A stretch of 12,303 nucleotides of DNA, taken from an uncultured Prevotella sp. (GTDB lineage: Bacteria > Bacteroidota > Bacteroidia > Bacteroidales > Bacteroidaceae). The stretch lies in assembly GCA_905234355.1 (NCBI GenBank), contig CAJOHP010000051.1, positions 1 through 12,303 of the forward strand, written 5' to 3'. Numbering within the stretch: the stretch's first letter is position 1; each line of letters begins with the position of its first letter. A program made the position numbers and the translations under genes. Below, one piece after another: positions 1 through 6,576 of the stretch. The notes beneath the pieces were generated by a model. That model was not told where the DNA came from and made no database searches. It saw nothing but the letters and a program-made list of their open reading frames with translations.

Positions 1-3000
1 GTTGTCGTAGGCAATGCCCCATGACCCTGCAGAGTGCTCAGGGTCCGTTCCGCTGTACTTGCTCCAGCAGAGCAGGTTCTGTCCGGAGAGGCTCACCTGC
101 AGGCGTCGCAGTCCGAGCTGCTTGAGGAGCTGCTTCTTGAAGGTGTAGACGAGCTGCACGTAGCTCATGCGGACGAAGGATGCGTCCTCCACGTAGCGGT
201 CGCTTCCGAGGAAGTTGTAGCCTGTGTTGTACATGGCACGCGGTATCTCGGTGACGTCGCCGTTCTTGCGCCAGCGCCAGTTGACGGCCGACGACTGGTT
301 GTTGGCATTAAACATCTGCTCGAGTCCCATCTTGGCCTTGTTGACCACCTTCACGCCCTGACGGTAGCTGAAGTTGGTGCGCAGCGACCAGGCGTCGTAG
401 GTGAAGTTGAATCCGAAGCCGCCGTTGAGGTGGGGGTTGGAGTTGCCCAGGTAGACAATGTCGAGCGAGTTGATCTGTCCGTCGTTGTTCACGTCTTCAT
501 AGATAGCGTCGCCGCCCTGGAACTTATAGGTCGACGAGCCGTCGTTGTAGTTGTAGACCATGCGTATGGGGTTGCCCTTGGAGTCCATCATCACCTTGCC
601 GTTGTTGTCGATGGCAATAGGTGCTGTCTTACCCTGAGCGAGGAAGGTGTTGTCGATGTAGTCGCGCAGCTGCTCGCCGGTCCATCCCTCGCGGGTCTTC
701 ATATTGATGAGATACTCGTAGGTGTACTGGTAGACGCCCTTATAGCGCAGTCCGTAGATAGAGCCGAGGGGGTTGCCTTTCTGTATGCGGTTGAGATACT
801 GGTCGCGCTTGCTGGAGTCCCACTCCGAGTTGATGCTCTGGAGCACGCTCTCGTCCATGTCGACAATCTCGTTGAAGTTCTGCGAGATGTTGAAGTTGAA
901 GCCCATGTTGAACTTGCCTATCTCGATAATCTTGTTGCCCTGTATGTTGAGCTCCCAACCCTTGTTGGTCATCTCGCCCACGTTGGCCCAAGCGAGCGAG
1001 CCGAATCCCGATGTGGAGGGTACTCCCACGCCCGACATGAGCAGGTCCTTGGTGCGCTTGAAGTAGTAGTTGAAGTCGCCGGTGATGCGCTCGAAGAATC
1101 CGAAGTCGCCGCCGAGGTTATACTGTGTGGTGCGCTCCCACTGCAGCTTGTTGAGCTGCAGTCCCTCGAGGTAGGTCACGCTGCGGGTGTCGCCGATGGA
1201 GCCGTAGACGCCGGAGGTGTTGTACTTGGCATACTGCAGATACTGCGAGCCGGGCTGGCGTCCCACGATACCCCATGAGGGGCGGAAGGAGAGCATCGAG
1301 AGAAACTTCTTCGACCACTTCATGAAGGGCTCGTCGCTGATGTTCCATCGGGCGGAGACGCCGGGGAACCATCCCCACTTCTTGGAGTCGCCGAACTTGG
1401 TGGTACCGTCGGCACGGAGAGAGAAGTCGAAGGCATATCGCGAGAGATAGCTGAAGTGTCCGCTGTAGGTCATCGACATGGATCGCCACTGTCCGTTGCC
1501 TGCCGATGGTTTCTGCATGTCGGCATCGACGGTGGGCGATGTGGTGCCGTTAGGCGCATTGCGGGTGATGACGGTCTGGTTGTTGTCGTTGCCGGAGGTC
1601 ATCTCCCAGCGTGCGAGCATCGTGGAGTAGAAGTCCTCGTTGTTGAAATGCGGGTTGAAGGTCATGGTGTGGCGGGTGGTGAAGGCCAGCGAGTTGTAGT
1701 CGTAGACCTGCGAGCGGTTGTAGTTGGCGTCGTTCCATCCGTCGGTAGAGAGCGATCCGGGCCAGTACTTAGGCTCGCTCTTGGAGAAGATGTCCATGTA
1801 GACCAGTCCGGTGTAGTCGAGCCTCGTCTTGGAGTCGTCCTTGCCCAAGAGATAGTAGTCGAGGCGGAACTCAGGCGAGATGCGGTAGGTGTTCTCGTCG
1901 CGCCACGCCATATTGGCGATGGCCACGGGGTTGCCCAGCGAGCGTATGCCCGAGAGCTGTTTCGACGACGTGCCTGCCACCGACGAGCCGGCAGCGTCGC
2001 TGGCACCCGTGGGCAGGATGATGTAGTACTCGTCGGTGTCCTGTCCGTTGGCATCCTGCCGGTAGACGCTCATGTTGGGCGCTGTCTTCTGTGCCCGTCC
2101 GAGGATGTTGTCGTCGTAGTTGCGGTGGTTGGCCGTATAGGTGAGTGGGAATGTGGTGCGGAAGGTGATGCGGTCGCTGACGAAGTAGTCGAGTGCGAGC
2201 TTGGTGGTAAATCGGTCGAGCCGCTGCTCGATGATGGTGCCGTTCTGATGGTCGTAGCCTGCCGAGATGCGGAAGTTGGCTTTCTCGCCGCCGCCGCTGA
2301 TGGTCAGGTAGTGATACTGGCTCCATCCTGTCTGCTGCACCTCCTTCACCCAGTCGGTGTTGTTGTTCCAGTTCTCGCGCTCGGCCCATGAGGGCGAGTA
2401 GTTTATCTCGTTGATATTGGTTGTGGCCGTGGCGCTCTGGGCGGGGTTGTAGTACATCTCCTTGAGCATCATCGTGTAGTCGTCGCCATTGAGCAGGTTG
2501 TATCCCTTAGGCTGCCAGCTGGCCTGCACGCGCAGGGAGTAGTCCACGCGTGTGGCACCACGTGCTCCGCGCTTTGTGCGTATCTGTATGACGCCGTTGG
2601 CGCCGCGTGAGCCCCAGATGGCTGTGGCGGCAGCATCCTTGAGCACCTGTATGTCCTCGATGTCGGAGGGGTTGACCGAGAGCAGCGAGGCGTAGGTCTC
2701 CTCGTTGGCGTTCTGGAAGTCGAAGTTCTCGTCGGGATTGTCGAAGATGTTTCCGTCGACGACGATGAGCGGTTCTGCCGAGCCATTGATGCTGGTCACG
2801 CCGCGCAGTCGCATCGATGTGCCTGCGCCCAGGTTGCCTGAGTTGGCCACGATGTCCAGACCGGCAATCTGTCCCTGCAGGGCCTCGTCGGCGGTGGTGA
2901 AGGCCAGTCCGTCGACCTTGCTCATGTCGAAGGTCTGTGCGGCCACCGACACCTCTCGCTCGGGTATGGCGAGTCCGCCCTGGTTGAACTTACGCTTGGC

Positions 3001-3342
3001 CACGACCTGCACCTCCTTTATCTGCGTGGCGCTCTGCAGCTTCACGTTGAAGGTAGTGCGGGCGCCGATGGGCAGGATGGTGGTCTTGTAGCCCACGTAG
3101 GAAATCTTCAGTTTGTTCTTAGTGCTCTTCACGGTCATGGAGAAGTTGCCGTTGAAGTCGGTCTGGGCAAACGAGACGTTACGGTTGTTGCCGTCGACCT
3201 CTACGACGTTACACATCATCACGGGTCCGAGGTCGTCGCTGACCACACCTGAGATGCGTGCCGTCTGGGCGAAGCTTAATGACAAATGACAAATGACGAA
3301 TGCCAAGCTTATCAGAAGTCTCTTGTTTATCTTGTTACTCAT
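1..3342 (-). CDS. SusC/RagA-family TonB-dependent outer membrane receptor (C-terminus cut by window edge)
   Basis: Continuous reading from ATG at 3342 to the window edge gives 1114 residues with no stop. Seen: a signal peptide (residues 1-25, ending LSLSFA before Q26); a carboxypeptidase-regulatory-like beta domain (about 28-105); a plug domain with LQGQIAGLDIV, MRLRGVTSI and IVVDG (193-197); and the SusC signature DAAATAIWGSRGANGVI (ending at about 253). The barrel follows and ends in the typical region FVRMSYVQLVYTF. Only about 10-30 residues should be missing. No STN domain is seen, so signalling to an anti-sigma factor is unlikely. Known of the family: a 22-strand barrel that imports oligosaccharides or peptides with a SusD lid, powered by TonB. 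It lies 33 bp downstream of the FAS1 lipoprotein gene on the same strand, so the two are probably co-transcribed. SusD would be just outside the window. The substrate cannot be read from the sequence. Confidence 0.96.
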   Translation of the reverse strand, partial: MSNKINKRLLISLAFVICHLSLSFAQTARISGVVSDDLGPVMMCNVVEVDGNNRNVSFAQTDFNGNFSMTVKSTKNKLKISYVGYKTTILPIGARTTFNVKLQSATQIKEVQVVAKRKFNQGGLAIPEREVSVAAQTFDMSKVDGLAFTTADEALQGQIAGLDIVANSGNLGAGTSMRLRGVTSINGSAEPLIVVDGNIFDNPDENFDFQNANEETYASLLSVNPSDIEDIQVLKDAAATAIWGSRGANGVIQIRTKRGARGATRVDYSLRVQASWQPKGYNLLNGDDYTMMLKEMYYNPAQSATATTNINEINYSPSWAERENWNNNTDWVKEVQQTGWSQYHYLTISGGGEKANFRISAGYDHQNGTIIEQRLDRFTTKLALDYFVSDRITFRTTFPLTYTANHRNYDDNILGRAQKTAPNMSVYRQDANGQDTDEYYIILPTGASDAAGSSVAGTSSKQLSGIRSLGNPVAIANMAWRDENTYRISPEFRLDYYLLGKDDSKTRLDYTGLVYMDIFSKSEPKYWPGSLSTDGWNDANYNRSQVYDYNSLAFTTRHTMTFNPHFNNEDFYSTMLARWEMTSGNDNNQTVITRNAPNGTTSPTVDADMQKPSAGNGQWRSMSMTYSGHFSYLSRYAFDFSLRADGTTKFGDSKKWGWFPGVSARWNISDEPFMKWSKKFLSMLSFRPSWGIVGRQPGSQYLQYAKYNTSGVYGSIGDTRSVTYLEGLQLNKLQWERTTQYNLGGDFGFFERITGDFNYYFKRTKDLLMSGVGVPSTSGFGSLAWANVGEMTNKGWELNIQGNKIIEIGKFNMGFNFNISQNFNEIVDMDESVLQSINSEWDSSKRDQYLNRIQKGNPLGSIYGLRYKGVYQYTYEYLINMKTREGWTGEQLRDYIDNTFLAQGKTAPIAIDNNGKVMMDSKGNPIRMVYNYNDGSSTYKFQGGDAIYEDVNNDGQINSLDIVYLGNSNPHLNGGFGFNFTYDAWSLRTNFSYRQGVKVVNKAKMGLEQMFNANNQSSAVNWRWRKNGDVTEIPRAMYNTGYNFLGSDRYVEDASFVRMSYVQLVYTFKKQLLKQLGLRRLQVSLSGQNLLCWSKYSGTDPEHSAGSWGIAYDN
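3277..3304 (-). repeat. Heptanucleotide tandem repeat inside the SusC signal-peptide codons
   Basis: On the plus strand the units are TAATGAC, AAATGAC and AAATGAC, followed by a degenerate GAATGCC. On the coding strand this reads GTCATTT-like units and encodes FVICHLSL, the hydrophobic core of the SusC signal peptide. Because 7 and 3 are coprime, all three forward frames of a perfect repeat encode the same cyclic heptapeptide (FVICHLS), whereas the opposite strand meets TGA stops. Gain or loss of one unit would shift the SusC frame. Confidence 0.8.
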
Positions 3343-3375
3343 AGGTATCTGTTGTTTTCAGTGCACGGTAGGGTT

Positions 3376-6273
3376 TTAATATCGCTTGTAGAGTCTCTGA
3401 TCGAACAGTCTGCGGTAGGCGGCGAGCTTGCGTGCCGCGTTGGGTCCGGTCCACAGTGCGTCGTAGCGGTCGGTGTCGGCATGTGTGCTGAGCGGCCGGC
3501 TGATCTGGTGCACGACGGCAAACGACGATGTGCTGATGGCTCGGTTAGACTTGTCTATGACATAGTCGCGCGTCATCTGGTTCACCATCTTGTTCGTGCT
3601 CGTCGCGTCGATGTCGATGGTGATGCCCCGCTTGTCCTTTATCTGCATCTTTCCAGCGCCGCCGCTGACCACGATTTTCTCGCGTATGCCGAGCGTGTCG
3701 GAGCATGCGGTGGGATAGGTGCCTGCGTCGACGACCTGGTCGGCAAAGACGGAGTTGTCCTGGAAGTGGAAGCGTATGAAGGAGTTGATTTCCTCTACCA
3801 TGGCGAGTGCCTTGTTGCGTGCGTTCTGTACCTCCTGGCTGATGGTGCCTGTGGCCCGCTCTTCCTCGAGGCGGTCGTTGTAGGTGTCGTAGAGCACCTT
3901 CACGTCGCTCCACCGGGGCAGTCCGCGACGGTAGGCTTCCTCCATGGCTGTGTTGTCGGGAGCGTAGACGGTGTAGTTGTAGGTGTTGAAGTAGTTCACG
4001 TTGTCAGTCAGTCCGCCGTTGGCCACGAAGGGGTGGTAGGCGTCCATGCGCTTCTTTCCTGTGACGGCGTTTTCGGCCACGAGCTTATCGCTGGCAAAGG
4101 CCATGATGTCGTCCATGTCGTAGTCGCTGCACAGTGCGAGGAACTCCTTGAACTGTGGTGCCTGCAGTGTGCTGAAGACCGACTGCTGTGGTGCCTGTAT
4201 GATGTGGTCGATGGCGTAGGACACGCCGTTGCGCTGGTTGTAGACGTAGGTGATGGCGGCCGGTGCTGCCTTGCCCTCTATCTGTGCTCCGCCCATGACG
4301 GCGTCGCCGCGTCGCAGGCTGTCGGCAGTCATGGCGATGCGCACGGCCCCGCCGTGCTTGGTCTTGTAGTAGCGGTTGCCGTTGCTGCCGAGCCACTCGC
4401 CGTCGCCCAGCACGATGGTGTGATAGTTCAGTATGTCGGTGAGCTGCGAGCGGAACTGTCCCGGGCTCAGCGTGCCTATCTGTTCGCCCACGGTGCCTGT
4501 GGCCGTGTCGTACTTCCACGACGTGCAGGTGATGTAGGGAGAGCGTGCGGTGTATTCAAACTTCAGGGCTCGTGGCTGCTCGCCCTCGAGCAGGCTGGCC
4601 GGGTCGACGTAGAACTGCTGGAAGGCGTCGTCGGTGGGTATGAAGAAAGCGTAGTTGGCGCTCATGGCCAGCAGATAGGCGTAGTAGTTCAGTCCCAGGG
4701 AGAGCGACGTGCCCGACTTGCCGTCTCTTACGGCCTCGTTCATCACGCGCATGTTGTCGTTGAGCGTGGTGGGTGCCGAGACGGCGATGAGTGAGGGCGG
4801 TGCAAACATCTTGTTGAGCATGTAGATGACGCCGTTGTTGGCTATCTTCACGTCAAACTTCCCGTCGGCCGTGCGGTTGATGACGTCGAGCGATAGTCCC
4901 ATGGGGTCGCTGGCCTCGTCCATGACGTGTCCGAACTTCGACGGTACTGTGCCCACGAAGGAGCGCTGCATGAGGTTGCTGATGAGCTGCTGCACGTTGA
5001 GCAGGGGTATGGAGTCGATGTTCTCCTTGAGGTGAGCCAGGTCGTTGGGCGCATCGGCGCGCTTGAACTGGTTGATGAGGAACTCGCCCTCGCCTCCTGG
5101 CAGGAAGTATTGGCGTAGTGCCTCGTCGGTGGGCACAAACATGGCCGCGATATCCTTCAGGGGGTTCTCGTTGGTGCCGTTGTTATAGTTGTTCCATCCC
5201 GGGTCGAAGGGCAGTGCGTATGGAGCGTCGGTGCCGTTGGGGTCTTTGAGCAGTTCGCCGCTCTGCGAGCGTGAGCTCATGTAGCGCTTCTGGTAGATGG
5301 CGTCGAGTGTGGGCAGGCCGGCCGACACGGCGTAGTCGTTGTAGTTGTTGAGTGTGGCCTGGTCCTCATAGGGTGCGCTGAAGCGGTCGAGCATGCGGCT
5401 CCAGAGGCTGCTCTCTCCGCTGGTGCGTATGACCTCGGCCATGTTGCCCGGGGGCACGAGCACGTCCTCCATCTGGTGTATGTAGCCGTTCTGGCAGGTC
5501 ACGTCGCTGCTGATGATTTTGTTGCGGAAGACGTAGGCCGTAGGGTTCTCTGCGTCAAACTGTGTTCCGGTGATGACCTCGAAGTCGCTGTGGTCGCCCT
5601 CGGCTGCCGAGGTGGTGATGTTGTTGGCGGTGAGCTGCTGCTCGGTGAAGTGCACCATCATGGGGCGTGTGGCATCCATCACGATGTGTATGCCCTGGTC
5701 GTAGTATTTCTCCCAGTAGCTGTTGTTCTCGGGCATGTCGGCCCTTGTGCGCAGGAAGGTGACGGTGTCTATGACGTTGGCCGTGGTGGTGTGCTTGAGT
5801 GCCTGTCCCTGCACGACGGCCGTTTCGCCGTCGCTGACGTTGGAGAGCATCTCCACGAGGATGGCATTGTCGAGCATCGACGAGTAGAGCAGCTGCTTCT
5901 TCATGGCGGGTGTGAGCTGCTCGTAGGACGTCACGCCCCACGAGTTGTCGGCGAAGAATCGTGCGAAGGCCTCGTCGTTGGCGGGGAAGATGGTCTTCGA
6001 TCCGGTCTTGGCCAGTGTCTCGGCGTAGCCCAGGTCGTCGATGAGTCGCACGTAGGTGTTGAATGTTCCGGTAAGTCCGGACTGTCCCGAGCCTCCCTGC
6101 AGGCTGCCGGGATTCTTCAGTGCGTCGTAGATGCTGCCGCCCAGCCAGTCGGGGTAGTTGCCCTCGTCGTCCAGGTCGTAGTCGTCGCTACAGCTGCTGA
6201 ATCCTCCGCACAGCGAAGCCATGCAGGCAGCCATCGCAGCCCGTCTTAGCATCTCAGTAAAGCGGTAATTCAT
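3376..6273 (-). CDS. Surface lipoprotein with four fasciclin (FAS1) domains
   Basis: 965 residues. The N-terminus is a type II signal peptide with lipobox FSSC (Cys28), followed at once by SDDYDLDDE. An acidic stretch right after the lipid-bearing Cys is the known Bacteroidota export signal for surface-exposed lipoproteins. Four FAS1-like modules are visible by their paired H1 and H2 motifs: FPANDEAF (96-103) with NGYIHQMEDVLVPP (262-275); FVPTDEAL (379-386) with NNGVIYMLNKMFAPP (479-493); FFIPTDDAF (543-551) with NGVSYAIDHIIQAP (682-695); and YTVYAPDNTAM (767-777) with SFAVVHQISRPL (917-928). FAS1 domains usually mediate adhesion or ligand binding; no catalytic motif is seen. The gene precedes SusC by 33 bp, so it is likely a surface component of the same uptake complex. 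The start at 6273 gives a complete lipoprotein signal; M8 is a less likely alternative. The gene ends in TAA. The ligand is unknown. Confidence 0.93.
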   Translation of the reverse strand: MNYRFTEMLRRAAMAACMASLCGGFSSCSDDYDLDDEGNYPDWLGGSIYDALKNPGSLQGGSGQSGLTGTFNTYVRLIDDLGYAETLAKTGSKTIFPANDEAFARFFADNSWGVTSYEQLTPAMKKQLLYSSMLDNAILVEMLSNVSDGETAVVQGQALKHTTTANVIDTVTFLRTRADMPENNSYWEKYYDQGIHIVMDATRPMMVHFTEQQLTANNITTSAAEGDHSDFEVITGTQFDAENPTAYVFRNKIISSDVTCQNGYIHQMEDVLVPPGNMAEVIRTSGESSLWSRMLDRFSAPYEDQATLNNYNDYAVSAGLPTLDAIYQKRYMSSRSQSGELLKDPNGTDAPYALPFDPGWNNYNNGTNENPLKDIAAMFVPTDEALRQYFLPGGEGEFLINQFKRADAPNDLAHLKENIDSIPLLNVQQLISNLMQRSFVGTVPSKFGHVMDEASDPMGLSLDVINRTADGKFDVKIANNGVIYMLNKMFAPPSLIAVSAPTTLNDNMRVMNEAVRDGKSGTSLSLGLNYYAYLLAMSANYAFFIPTDDAFQQFYVDPASLLEGEQPRALKFEYTARSPYITCTSWKYDTATGTVGEQIGTLSPGQFRSQLTDILNYHTIVLGDGEWLGSNGNRYYKTKHGGAVRIAMTADSLRRGDAVMGGAQIEGKAAPAAITYVYNQRNGVSYAIDHIIQAPQQSVFSTLQAPQFKEFLALCSDYDMDDIMAFASDKLVAENAVTGKKRMDAYHPFVANGGLTDNVNYFNTYNYTVYAPDNTAMEEAYRRGLPRWSDVKVLYDTYNDRLEEERATGTISQEVQNARNKALAMVEEINSFIRFHFQDNSVFADQVVDAGTYPTACSDTLGIREKIVVSGGAGKMQIKDKRGITIDIDATSTNKMVNQMTRDYVIDKSNRAISTSSFAVVHQISRPLSTHADTDRYDALWTGPNAARKLAAYRRLFDQRLYKRY

Positions 6274-6350
6274 ACGTTGTTGTTTGGTTTGTTATATTAG
6301 TTATTGTTTGTTTCCGCGTGTGGGTATATATGGTGTGGAGCCTGTGCCTT

Positions 6351-6387
6351 GTGTGTGTCTCTCTACGCGCGTGCGCATATATATATA
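6351..6387. repeat. Back-to-back dinucleotide tracts with 24 bp of strict purine-pyrimidine alternation
   Basis: Four GT repeats are followed directly by three CT repeats, then three CG repeats (6366-6371), TGCGC, and an AT tract to 6387. Positions 6364-6387 alternate pyrimidine and purine without a break. Such sequence can adopt left-handed (Z) DNA, and the AT part melts easily under negative supercoiling. It lies 114 bp upstream of the FAS1 lipoprotein start codon, in the presumed promoter zone. Confidence 0.75.
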
Positions 6388-6526
6388 AAAGGTGTAGCTC
6401 TCGGTTGCTGTCGCTTTCATAGTGGGGCCGGTTAGCATTGGCCGCCTGTTGTGGTGTCCCTCCGCTTTGGTTGTGATGCAGGCCGGAGGCATGCCTGCCA
6501 GTTGGAAAAGGAAGAGTAGTGAAAGA

Positions 6527-6560
6527 GTCCCGTGCTCCTTCGCTGTGAGGAGCACGGGAC
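6527..6560 (-). terminator. Intrinsic-type terminator hairpin after the 1057-residue protein gene
   Basis: There is a perfect 13-bp inverted repeat, GTCCCGTGCTCCT (6527-6539) and AGGAGCACGGGAC (6548-6560), with an 8-nt loop. It starts 16 bp past the TAA stop at 6577-6579 on the minus strand. The RNA then continues into a moderately U-rich, C-interrupted tail (TCTTTCACTACTCTTCC) rather than a clean U-tract. The stem is strong enough to act as a terminator or RNA 3'-end stabiliser. It implies that the FAS1-SusC genes have their own promoter. Confidence 0.78.
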
Positions 6561-6576
6561 CGATAGTGTGTATGTC

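Larger units (their letters stand above)
6274..6576. other. Intergenic region between the 1057-residue protein gene and the FAS1-SusC operon
   Basis: Gene-free stretch of 303 bp. The right end holds the terminator hairpin of the upstream minus-strand gene (6527-6560). The middle holds a run of dinucleotide tracts (6351-6387). The left end is the A-rich leader of the FAS1 lipoprotein gene. The FAS1-SusC promoter should lie between the hairpin and 6273 on the minus strand, but I found no match to the TTTG/TAnnTTTG consensus. It may be a weak, activator-dependent or alternative-sigma promoter. A small 84-codon open frame here overlaps the terminator and looks spurious. Confidence 0.7.

Noticed and set aside
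34..2391. Long plus-strand open frames of 414 and 311 codons (34-1278 and 1456-2391)
   Set aside because: They lie in exact codon register opposite SusC. They are Val/Leu/Gly/His-rich with no recognisable domain, and are open only because SusC rarely uses TTA, CTA or TCA codons.
1..3342. Frameshift or pseudogene in SusC
   Set aside because: The codon register is unbroken from 3342 to 1, with no in-frame stop, and all expected domains are present. The receptor is only cut by the window edge.
3286..6249. Plus-strand open frames of 502 and 257 codons opposite the FAS1 lipoprotein (3286-4794 and 5476-6249)
   Set aside because: The minus-strand frame has a lipoprotein signal and four FAS1 modules. 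The plus-strand frames have low-complexity composition and no family features.
6301..6555. 84-codon minus-strand open frame in the intergenic region
   Set aside because: It starts inside the terminator hairpin and runs through the dinucleotide tracts. The composition is arbitrary, so it is likely chance.
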